Notes: generated by a model not told the origin, from the sequence alone. A stretch of DNA of 17,749 bases from Collinsella sp. (GCA_019419455.1 DXZW01000035.1:1-17749); one strand, 5' to 3'. Numbered from the stretch's first letter, positions 1 to 6,468 are shown. Numbers and translations: made by a program.

Positions 1-81
1 CGGGCGCTCAAGGCCGTCGCGAGGAAGCGGCTCAGGGCGATATACGCCGTGATGCACGACCGGGTGCCCTACCGGGAGTAG
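1..81 (+). CDS. IS110-family transposase, C-terminal tail (partial)
   Basis: The reading frame is open from the first base and ends at TAG 79-81, so only the last 26 residues are inside the window. They include LKAVARKRLRAIYAVMHD and VPYRE. This resembles the C-terminal helix of IS110/IS116/IS902 transposases, which typically ends in an AVARKLL...LxxxxPY pattern. These enzymes move insertion sequences without terminal inverted repeats, using a DEDD-type catalytic domain that would lie upstream of the window. No Shine-Dalgarno or start is visible. In related actinobacteria rpmE commonly precedes prfA, so the element may sit between those two genes; this is inference. Family assignment rests on a short segment and is moderate. 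Confidence 0.55.
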   Translation, partial: RALKAVARKRLRAIYAVMHDRVPYRE

Positions 82-329
82 CCCCGACGGTTGACAAAAC
101 TATAGGAACACCCAACGGCTACGTCCACTCATTCCGTGCGGGTTATATGCAGGTTTGCCTGCGCACGCTATCATGTATGGGTTAGACCGCAACTATGTAC
201 CCCACACGCGAAGGGATGCGCATGTATCTGAAGATCGACATGTTCTAGCTGGGCTTACCCCCGCAGTGGCGCCATGCGCCCCATCAATTCTGCCGATTTT
301 CACCTTCACGCATATAAAGGAGTCCCGTC
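82..329 (+). other. Gap between transposase tail and prfA
   Basis: No convincing gene is present here. The frame opening at 155 runs into prfA out of frame and looks like a shadow. A TTGACA at 91-96 has no acceptable -10 box 16-18 bases downstream. A hairpin GCAGG (149-153)/CCTGC (158-162) with loop TTTG lies in the middle and can be embedded in a longer GTGCG/CGCAC pairing. The first part probably belongs to the insertion sequence's 3' non-coding end and the second part to the prfA leader, but I cannot place the junction. Confidence 0.4.
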
Positions 330-1397
330 ATGCGCGACAAGCTCGAAAAGATCATCAAGGCCTACGAGGAGCTCGAGAAGAAGCTTTCCGACCCGGCCGT
401 CGCCTCCGACATCAAGGAGTTCACGCGTCTCAACAAGGAGTACGCGCACCAGTCCGACCTCATTGCCGCTTCGCGCGAGTACATCGGCGCGCTCGATGAC
501 ATCGAGGCTGCCAAGGAAATGCTCCACGATACTACCGATGCCGATGAGAAAGAGATGCTCCAGATGGACATCTCCGAAAACGAGGCCAAGCTTCCCCAGC
601 TCGAGGAAGACATTAAGTACATGCTCATCCCGAGCGACCCCAACGACGACAAGAACACCATCGTCGAGATTCGCTCCGCCGCCGGTGGCGACGAGGCGGC
701 CATCTTCGCCGGCGACCTGTACAAGATGTACCAGCGCTTCTGCGAGTCGCGTGGCTGGAAGACCACCGTGCTCGATTCCAGCCCCAGCGAGGCCGGCGGC
801 TTTAAGTCCATCGAGTTCAAGGTCGAGGGCGACCGCGTCTACTCCGTCATGAAGTTTGAGTCCGGCGTGCACCGCGTCCAGCGCGTTCCCAAGACCGAGT
901 CCCAGGGCCGTATCCAGACCTCCACGGCAACCGTCGCCGTGCTTCCCGAGGCCGAGGAGATCGACGTCCAGATCAACCAGTCTGACCTGCGCATCGACAC
1001 TTACTGCGCTTCGGGCCCTGGCGGTCAGTGCGTTAACACCACCTACTCCGCCGTGCGCATCACCCACCTGCCCACCAACACCGTGGTGCAGTCGCAGGAG
1101 CAGCGCTCCCAGATTCAGAATCGCGAGGTCTGCATGCAGATGCTGCGCGCCCGTCTGTACGAGATGGAACTCGAGAAGCAGCAGGCAGAGCTTGGTGCCG
1201 AGCGCCAGAGCCAGATCGGCCACGGCAACCGTTCCGAGAAGATCCGCACCTACAACCAGCCCCAGGACCGCGTGACCGATCACCGCATCGGTTTCAACTC
1301 CACCTACAACGGCGTCCTTCTAGGCGATCAGCTCGGCACGGTCATCGAGGCGCTCGCCGCCGCCGAGCGAGCCGAGAAGCTGGCACAGGCCGTTTAG
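330..1397 (+). CDS. prfA: Peptide chain release factor 1 (RF1)
   Basis: RF1 reads UAA and UAG in the ribosomal A site and triggers peptide release. The start ATG 330 follows AAAGGAG (315-321) by eight bases. The product is 355 residues, the normal RF1 length. The RF1-type codon-recognition loop is PKT (187-189) in RVPKTESQGRIQTS, the position held by PAT in E. coli RF1. The catalytic GGQ is at 231-233, and RTYNQPQDRVTDHRI near the C-terminus is the usual class I factor signature. Two oddities are seen directly. The histidine of the canonical GRIHTS segment is glutamine (Q196), and the segment after GGQ reads CVNTTYSAV where E. coli has HVNTTDSAI. The next gene is prmC, whose product methylates the GGQ glutamine. 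A structured repeat begins right after the stop codon. Confidence 0.97.
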   Translation: MRDKLEKIIKAYEELEKKLSDPAVASDIKEFTRLNKEYAHQSDLIAASREYIGALDDIEAAKEMLHDTTDADEKEMLQMDISENEAKLPQLEEDIKYMLIPSDPNDDKNTIVEIRSAAGGDEAAIFAGDLYKMYQRFCESRGWKTTVLDSSPSEAGGFKSIEFKVEGDRVYSVMKFESGVHRVQRVPKTESQGRIQTSTATVAVLPEAEEIDVQINQSDLRIDTYCASGPGGQCVNTTYSAVRITHLPTNTVVQSQEQRSQIQNREVCMQMLRARLYEMELEKQQAELGAERQSQIGHGNRSEKIRTYNQPQDRVTDHRIGFNSTYNGVLLGDQLGTVIEALAAAERAEKLAQAV

Positions 1398-1399
1398 GT

Positions 1400-1530
1400 T
1401 CCGCCGTTCTACCGAACGGCGGACCGGCCGACGCTGCGCGCCGCCCAGAGCGACAATTTGTCATTCAAAAGGCAAGGCATGACCAGAAGGTCTATGCCTT
1501 GCCTTTTTCATGCCAACTTGTTCGCTCTGG
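1400..1530 (+). ncRNA. Structured repeat element, copy A (3' of prfA)
   Basis: This is the first of two related intergenic elements; the other is at 17026-17159. Hairpin 1 pairs 1400-1409 with 1414-1423 (10 bp) around loop TACC. A linker GACGCTGC (1430-1437) follows. An outer helix pairs CCAGAGCG (1445-1452) with CGCTCTGG (1523-1530), continues past bulged T1522 with ACAA (1453-1456) and TTGT (1518-1521), and encloses hairpin 2. Hairpin 2 pairs 1467-1480 with 1494-1507, then, past bulged T1493, GACC (1481-1484) with GGTC (1489-1492) around loop AGAA. Comparison with copy B shows compensatory changes in three helices and a wholly different hairpin 1 stem under the same loop. The transcribed strand and function are inferred. 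It may be a 3' UTR element, a small RNA or a mobile intergenic repeat. Confidence 0.6.
1467..1508 (+). terminator. Intrinsic terminator after prfA (hairpin 2 of element A)
   Basis: The 14-bp stem 1467-1480/1494-1507 is extended by GACC/GGTC around an AGAA loop and ends in five T residues (1504-1508). This fits a rho-independent terminator for prfA. The outer base pairs are A-T, so it could also act on the opposite strand. It doubles as the second hairpin of the structured element. Confidence 0.7.
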
Positions 1531-1911
1531 ACGTCGCTCGCTGGCATTGCCAAAACATCGGCGTTTCCTTGGTTGTCAAATGATCCGTAGGGAGTCATTG
1601 GGCACATTGCTTTGAGATGTTATTCAATCGGTTCTGATGGCCTTTGAGCTGCTTGCCTGCTAAAAGCAATTAACGATATCTATCCGCTACCGAAAATAAT
1701 GCTCAAAAAATCGTCCAAGAAGTCGCGGGGCGATTTTTGATGGGTCGCGCGTCAAGTGATTTGGCAAGTTCTTGGTTAGATATTGGTCAGTTTTGGGTCA
1801 ACCTTGCCAAAAGCTTGACGAATGCAAATCTAGACGTCGACGAATGAACACTTCAGGTGGGCTCCAAGCAAAAATCTGGGCTGATTCTCGATAATCGCCT
1901 TCAATCGTCCC
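1531..1911. other. AT-richer gap upstream of prmC with inverted repeats
   Basis: No gene is visible. An inverted repeat AAAAATCG (1706-1713)/CGATTTTT (1731-1738) forms a hairpin with an A/T outer stem. A second inverted repeat, TTTGGCAAG (1760-1768)/CTTGCCAAA (1803-1811), flanks a stretch in which TTGG recurs at 1761, 1772, 1783 and 1793, about one helical turn apart. CTTGCCAA occurs again at 1911-1918 at the prmC promoter. Regulatory use is inferred. Confidence 0.45.
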
Positions 1912-1938
1912 TTGCCAAGCGCTGGCCTCGCGTACAAT
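1912..1938 (+). promoter_or_regulatory. Candidate prmC promoter
   Basis: TTGCCA (1912-1917) and TACAAT (1933-1938) are separated by 15 bases, slightly short of optimal. The -10 context CGTACAAT is the same as that of the atp operon promoter at 7452-7459. It lies 48 bases upstream of the prmC start. Confidence 0.45.
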
Positions 1939-1986
1939 CTGCTCCGACATTCGCGCGCCGCCCGGCGCTTAAGAGGGGAGGACCCC

Positions 1987-3261
1987 ATGGCAAACGAGAT
2001 CTGGACCATCAAGCGTTGTCTCGAGTGGACCAAGGAGTACCTGGCCGAGCGCGGCGAGGAGCACCCCCGTCTTTCTGCCGAGTGGCTGCTGTGCGCCGCC
2101 ACGGGCCTGGCGCGCATTGACCTATATATGCGTATGGACGAGACGCTTAACGCGGCCCAGCTCGAGACCATGCATGCGGCCGTCGTTCGTCGCGCCAAAG
2201 GCGAGCCGCTACAGTACATCACCGGCAGCACGCAGTTTCGCATGATTGACGTCGCGTGCGCTCCCGGTGTGCTCATTCCGCGCCCCGAAACCGAGATGCT
2301 CGTCGAGGAAGTCCTCAATTATCTGGATGCCGAGGTGCTGAGCCCCGAGGCTGCTGCCCGTCAGCGTGTTGAGCTGCCTTGGAACGATGAGGTCGAGCAG
2401 GCCCGCAAAGCCGAGGCGGCGCTGGCTGACGAACGCGCGGCCGCCGAGCGCCGTGCCGCCAACCTGACGGCCGCCGATGAGGCTGCGCTGGGTAGCGACG
2501 TGCTCGGTAGCCGCGCCTATGCCGAGGAACTGGCCGACCGCGAGGCCGAGGAAGCCGCCGCGCAGGCAGCAGAAGCCGAAGCGGCAGAAGCAGAGGCCAT
2601 GGAAACCCCCGAGCCCGAGCTCGACGAATACGGCATCGCCATTGAGGACAACGACCAACAGGCGACTCCCGCGCAAGATGCCGCCGAGGCTAACGTATCT
2701 GCCCCAGCCGAGCCCCGCACTGCCCGCGTTCTCGAGGTCGGCTGCGGCACGGGCTGCATTTCGCTCTCCCTTGCCTGGGAGCGCCGCGGGCACGTTACCT
2801 GCACTGCTACCGATATCGAGCCGCGCGCCATCGACCTTGCTACCAAAAACCGCGATGCGCTTGGCCTCACGTCCGACGAGGTCGCCTTCAGCCTCACCAA
2901 CCTGGTGAGTTCCATTCCCCGCGAAGAGTGGGGCACCTTTGACGTACTCGTCTCCAACCCGCCCTACATCCCCACCGATGTCATGCGCTCGCTGCCGCAT
3001 GAGGTCAAGGACTTTGAGCCCGATCTGGCGCTCGAGGGCGGTGCCGACGGTCTCGATATCTTCCGCCGCCTGCTCAACGCGGCGCCCTACATGCTGCGTG
3101 CCGGCGGCCTGTTTGCCTGCGAGCTCTACGAGGGCGCGCTCGACGCCGCGGCCGAGCTCTGTCGTCAAGCAGGCCTTTCGGACGTGCGTATCGTCCACGA
3201 CCTCACCGATCGTCCCCGCATCGTTCGAGCCATCGTCACCGAGCCCAAACAGCGTATTTAA
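1987..3261 (+). CDS. prmC: PrmC: peptide chain release factor N5-glutamine methyltransferase, with large insertion
   Basis: PrmC transfers a methyl group from S-adenosylmethionine to the glutamine of the GGQ motif of RF1 and RF2. ATG 1987 is chosen because GGGGAGGA stands just upstream; the frame stays open to 1912 but that extension has no ribosome site and overlaps the promoter. The product is 424 residues, against about 280 for typical PrmC. The N-terminal substrate-binding domain ends in IPRPETEM (RPETE 99-103). The methyltransferase domain has the SAM loop VLEVGCGTGC (248-257) and catalytic NPPY (324-327). The excess of about 120 residues lies between them, roughly residues 118-242, and is rich in Ala and Glu, highly charged and probably coiled or disordered. 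All catalytic motifs are intact, so activity is expected. It is separated from prfA by about 590 bases and appears to have its own promoter. Confidence 0.93.
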   Translation: MANEIWTIKRCLEWTKEYLAERGEEHPRLSAEWLLCAATGLARIDLYMRMDETLNAAQLETMHAAVVRRAKGEPLQYITGSTQFRMIDVACAPGVLIPRPETEMLVEEVLNYLDAEVLSPEAAARQRVELPWNDEVEQARKAEAALADERAAAERRAANLTAADEAALGSDVLGSRAYAEELADREAEEAAAQAAEAEAAEAEAMETPEPELDEYGIAIEDNDQQATPAQDAAEANVSAPAEPRTARVLEVGCGTGCISLSLAWERRGHVTCTATDIEPRAIDLATKNRDALGLTSDEVAFSLTNLVSSIPREEWGTFDVLVSNPPYIPTDVMRSLPHEVKDFEPDLALEGGADGLDIFRRLLNAAPYMLRAGGLFACELYEGALDAAAELCRQAGLSDVRIVHDLTDRPRIVRAIVTEPKQRI

Positions 3262-3294
3262 GCTGAATAAATAGACATTTGCGCAAGTTTGTCC

Positions 3295-3327
3295 TTGCAA
3301 TATACCGTAAAACTTCTACTATAGAAG
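3295..3327 (+). promoter_or_regulatory. Toxin-antitoxin promoter with candidate operator
   Basis: TTGCAA (3295-3300) and TACTAT (3317-3322) are 16 bases apart and form a good promoter. A perfect inverted repeat CTTCTA-CTA-TAGAAG (3313-3327) lies over the -10 box, the expected site for autorepression by the XRE-type antitoxin. A second palindrome, TTGCGCAA, is at 3279-3286. Repressor binding is inferred. Confidence 0.6.
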
Positions 3328-3336
3328 GAGAAAGGT

Positions 3337-3732
3337 ATGTCAAATCAGCTGCATCGGTACCGTATCGTGCTTGATTACATTGAACCTTGGCTTGATGAGC
3401 AGGATGAAGCTACGCTGAAGCAGATTTATGCAGACCTTTTGGTGCTCGAGAAGGAAGGTCCCAGCCTTGGTCGTCCGCTGGTTGACCGCGTAAAGGGCTC
3501 GAAGCTTCATCATTTAAAGGAGCTGAGAGTGACGTCGTGTGGTGGGCAGGTGATTCGCATCCTCTTCGCCTTTGACCCCAAGCGCCAGGCGGTATTGCTA
3601 TTGGCGGGTGATAAGTCGCGAGCGGGATCGTCAAGGGCAAAATGGAACGGTTGGTATGCGATCAACATTCCAAGGGCCGAGCAAATATACCGTCGCCACG
3701 TAAGGAGGCTCGATCGAGATGGAACTGCATGA
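3337..3732 (+). CDS. Type II toxin, RelE/ParE superfamily (HigB/Gp49-like)
   Basis: The 131-residue product resembles HigB/Gp49-type toxins, ribosome-dependent mRNA interferases whose activity is blocked by a cognate antitoxin. Supporting features are LGRPLVDRVKGSKLHHLKEL (residues 45-64), the strand VIRILFAFDPKRQAVLLLAG, and a C-terminal GWYAINIPRAEQIYRRHVRR segment, as seen in actinobacterial RelE-like toxins. ATG 3337 follows GGAGAAAGG closely. Its stop overlaps the start of the antitoxin gene by 14 bases, and toxin-first order is typical of higBA. Codon use and the upstream spacer look less GC-rich than the neighbouring housekeeping genes, which suggests acquisition by transfer; this is inference. 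The exact toxin target cannot be read from the sequence. Confidence 0.85.
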   Translation: MSNQLHRYRIVLDYIEPWLDEQDEATLKQIYADLLVLEKEGPSLGRPLVDRVKGSKLHHLKELRVTSCGGQVIRILFAFDPKRQAVLLLAGDKSRAGSSRAKWNGWYAINIPRAEQIYRRHVRRLDRDGTA

Positions 3733-4021
3733 GTATATGGAATCTCGCGGGATAACACGCGACTCCATTACCGCCGAGCAGGAGAGGACTCGCGACCGTA
3801 TCGAAGCCTATAAGCTTGCTCAGATTCGCAGGTTAAAAGATCTAACACAGGCGTCGGTCGCCCAGTCGATGGGCGTTTCTCAAAAACGTGTATCCGAGCT
3901 CGAGCGTGGGGAGCTGGGTTCGATGAGGCTCGACACGCTGAGCAGGTACGCAGAGAGCCTCGGCGGAAAACTGGTTGCAAGCATCGAGTTTCCCGATCGT
4001 ACCGTTACGCTTGCGCGCTAA
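3719..4021 (+). CDS. XRE-family antitoxin (HigA-like)
   Basis: This 100-residue protein has a helix-turn-helix of the Cro/CI (XRE) type at about residues 36-75: LKDLTQASVAQSMGVSQKRV, then SELERGELGSMRLDTLSRYA. A short C-terminal strand (KLVASIEFPDRTVTLAR) follows. In HigBA-type systems such a protein neutralises the toxin and represses the operon. The start at 3719 is preceded by AAGGAGG (3702-3708) inside the toxin gene, and the overlap suggests translational coupling. The candidate operator over the -10 box at 3313-3327 is the natural binding site. No terminator is visible after the stop codon. Confidence 0.88.
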   Translation: MELHEYMESRGITRDSITAEQERTRDRIEAYKLAQIRRLKDLTQASVAQSMGVSQKRVSELERGELGSMRLDTLSRYAESLGGKLVASIEFPDRTVTLAR

Positions 4022-4169
4022 AAATCTTCAATTAACCCCCTCACTTTCACCGACTACTAGAGCCGCTCACCAAACCAACATGCGCTCTGGGCAAATAGGT
4101 TGAACGTTTCGTGCGAGAATGCCCCACAGTAAACAAACTTGCACCAGAGCGTAAGGGGCTGGCATACAC

Positions 4170-4913
4170 ATGCAGACGGTCTATCGGGTATACGAGGGAA
4201 CGCGCGAGCCGCATCGGCTTGCCGTCGAGCGCACGGCCGAGGTACTCGGCCGCGGCGGCCTGGCTTTGATCCCGACCGAGACCGTCTACGGTGTCGCCGT
4301 GGCAGTCAACGCCTTCTCGGACGCCGTGCCCCAAGATACAAGCGAATTCCCATCGTGGCCGCGCGATCCGCAGGCTGCCGTCAATGGCGCCGCAGTTCCT
4401 GCGCTCGGCACCGGCTATCGCCGTATCTTCACTCTCAAGCAACGTGAGCTCACGCAAACCGTCGCTTGGCTGGTCGATGGCGTCGAAGCACTCGACCGCT
4501 ATGGCGTGGATATCCCGGAAGATGCCCGCGTACTCGCGCGACGATGCTGGCCGGGAGCCCTGACTATCGTGGTCAAGGCAGCCCCCTGCGTGCCGACCTT
4601 TATGCGCGCTGCCGACGACACCGTGGCCCTGCGCGCTTCGGCCTCTCCCGTGGTCCAAGCGCTCATCCGCGCCTGCGGCAGTCCCCTTGCCTGCACGAGC
4701 GCCAACACGCACGGCGCGCCTTCGCCGGCAAGCTTTGCCGCCGTCGAGGGTCGCATCCTGGAGGGGGTCGATGTTGCCGTCGACGCCGGTGAGACCCCGT
4801 GTCGCGACGCCTCGACCATCGTGTCGTTCCAGCACGGCGGGCTCCAGATCCTGCGCCAAGGCGCACTTCCCGCATCAGAGATCGAGCGGGTCCTGTCCGA
4901 CCCGATGCAATAG
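4170..4913 (+). CDS. tsaC: L-threonylcarbamoyladenylate synthase (TsaC/Sua5/YrdC family)
   Basis: This family makes threonylcarbamoyl-AMP from threonine, bicarbonate and ATP for the t6A modification of tRNAs that read ANN codons. Seen in the 247-residue product are GGLALIPTETVYG (29-41), the basic pair K90-Q-R92 in FTLKQREL, the WPGALTIVV strand, and CTSAN with S177 and N179; together these form the family's K-R-S-N set. Between PTETVYG and KQR there are about 35 extra residues compared with the short E. coli TsaC, where the lysine is near residue 50. The insertion contains PRDPQAAVNGAAVPALGTG and has no recognised domain. ATG 4170 follows AAGGGG (4153-4158) with rather long spacing. glpK begins 13 bases after the stop, so the two are probably co-transcribed. 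Confidence 0.85.
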   Translation: MQTVYRVYEGTREPHRLAVERTAEVLGRGGLALIPTETVYGVAVAVNAFSDAVPQDTSEFPSWPRDPQAAVNGAAVPALGTGYRRIFTLKQRELTQTVAWLVDGVEALDRYGVDIPEDARVLARRCWPGALTIVVKAAPCVPTFMRAADDTVALRASASPVVQALIRACGSPLACTSANTHGAPSPASFAAVEGRILEGVDVAVDAGETPCRDASTIVSFQHGGLQILRQGALPASEIERVLSDPMQ

Positions 4914-4926
4914 AAAGGTGTAAGCG

Positions 4927-6468
4927 ATGTCGTTGAATCTGGGCAGCCTGGGCATGGAAGATGCCTCGTTTAACTTTGGCGGTTCCTACATCATGGCGCT
5001 CGACTGCGGCACCACCTCGGTACTTGCGACCATCGTTGACGAGTACGGATGCATCGTCGCGCAGGCACGTCGCAGCGTCAAAACGAGTTTTCCGCGTCCC
5101 GGTTGGGTAGAGCAAGACCCCATGACGGTCCTTGCCAGCCAGATTGCCGTCATGATGGAGGTCCAGTTTAAGAGCGGCATCCATTCCGATCGCATCGCCG
5201 CCATCGGCATCTCCAACCAGCGCGAGACCACGGTGGTCTGGGACCGCGTGAGCGGCCAGCCCATCTATAACGCCATCGTATGGCAGTGCCGTCGTACCGC
5301 GCCGGCGATCGACGCGTTGGTTGAACAGGGTTGCGAGGAGCTGGTGCGCTCCCGCACGGGACTTACGCTTGACCCGTATTTCTCGGCCTCTAAGGTGCAG
5401 TGGATTCTCGACAACGTCGACGGCGCACGCGAGAGCGCGGTGGCGGGCGACCTCATGTTTGGCACCATCGACACCTGGCTCATCTACAACCTCACCGGCG
5501 GCCAGGTCTTTGCCACCGACTACACCAATGCCAGCCGCACGGCACTCTTTAATATCCATACGCTCGATTGGGACGACGACCTGCTGGCGCTCTTTGACGT
5601 TCCACGTTCCATGATGCCCGAGGTTCGCTGGAGCTCGGGCGACTACGGCCGCGTCGCGAGCGACATCATGACCAACATGCCGCCCATCATGGGCGTGGCG
5701 GGTGACCAACAGGCGTCGCTGTTCGGCCACTGCTGTTTCCGTCCCGGCCAGACCAAAAACACCTATGGCACGGGCTGCTTTATGCTCATGAACACCGGCG
5801 ACGAGATCGTCGAATCCAAGAATGGCCTGGTCTCCACCATCGGTATCGCTGCGGACGGCAAAGTCAGCTATGCGCTCGAGGGCTCTATTTTTGCCGCCGG
5901 CTCAACGATGAATTGGCTTCGCAACAACATGGGCATCATCTCGAGCGTGAGCGAGTCGGCACAACTCGCCGCTTCGATTAGCGACAACGAGGGCTGCTAC
6001 TTCGTTCCCGCCTTTGCGGGTTTGGGCGCTCCCTGGTGGGACCCGCATGCCCGCGGTATCGTGTGCGGTCTGACCGGCGCCTCGAGCCGTGCGACCATCG
6101 TACGTGCCGCCTGCGAATCCATGGCATATCAGAGCTACGACGTGCTGCGCGCCATGGAGCAGGACGTGGGGCTTTCGATCGAGCGCCTGTCTGTCGATGG
6201 CGGTGCCTCGCGCAACGAGTTCATCATGCAATTCCAGGCCGACTTGCTGGATATCCCCGTGCTGCAATGCGAGACGGTGGAGACCACGGCAATCGGTGCC
6301 GCGTACTTGGCGGGTCTTGCCGTCGGCTATTGGGAAGACCTGGAAGAGCTGGAGCAAAATGCCCAGATCGTTAGGACCTTCCTTCCCCACATGTCCGCCG
6401 AGCGCCGCGAGCAAAACCTTGCGGGCTGGCGTGATGCAGTCAGGCGCTCGCTCAGCACCTCACAGTAG
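4927..6468 (+). CDS. glpK: Glycerol kinase (FGGY family)
   Basis: GlpK phosphorylates glycerol to sn-glycerol 3-phosphate with ATP in the cytoplasm. The 513-residue product carries the ATPase-fold start ALDCGTTS (24-31), the glycerol-contacting NQRE (97-100), YNAIVWQCRRTA, DPYFSASKVQW (from D149), GTIDTWLIYNLTGG, DYTNASRTALFNI, and VAGDQQASLFG with D260. These match glycerol kinase rather than other FGGY sugar kinases. ATG 4927 follows AAAGG (4914-4918). It gives about 20 residues more than E. coli GlpK at the N-terminus (MSLNLGSLGMEDASFNFG...), and a second ATG at 4993 would remove them. The canonical ALDQGTT has Cys27 in place of Gln. No glycerol facilitator or glycerol-phosphate dehydrogenase gene is in the window. 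Confidence 0.93.
   Translation: MSLNLGSLGMEDASFNFGGSYIMALDCGTTSVLATIVDEYGCIVAQARRSVKTSFPRPGWVEQDPMTVLASQIAVMMEVQFKSGIHSDRIAAIGISNQRETTVVWDRVSGQPIYNAIVWQCRRTAPAIDALVEQGCEELVRSRTGLTLDPYFSASKVQWILDNVDGARESAVAGDLMFGTIDTWLIYNLTGGQVFATDYTNASRTALFNIHTLDWDDDLLALFDVPRSMMPEVRWSSGDYGRVASDIMTNMPPIMGVAGDQQASLFGHCCFRPGQTKNTYGTGCFMLMNTGDEIVESKNGLVSTIGIAADGKVSYALEGSIFAAGSTMNWLRNNMGIISSVSESAQLAASISDNEGCYFVPAFAGLGAPWWDPHARGIVCGLTGASSRATIVRAACESMAYQSYDVLRAMEQDVGLSIERLSVDGGASRNEFIMQFQADLLDIPVLQCETVETTAIGAAYLAGLAVGYWEDLEELEQNAQIVRTFLPHMSAERREQNLAGWRDAVRRSLSTSQ

Noticed and set aside
91..96. TTGACA as a prfA promoter -35 box
   Set aside because: No plausible -10 sequence follows at 16-18 bases.
306..1283. A 325-residue open frame antisense to prfA
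   Set aside because: Leu/Val/Gly/Asp-rich shadow translation without recognisable domains.
1531..1911. tRNA, CRISPR array or riboswitch in the prfA-prmC gap
   Set aside because: No cloverleaf, no regularly spaced long repeats and no recognisable aptamer core were seen.
1912..1986. Upstream-extended start for PrmC
   Set aside because: The extension overlaps the candidate promoter and lacks a ribosome site, while ATG 1987 has a strong one and matches the family start.
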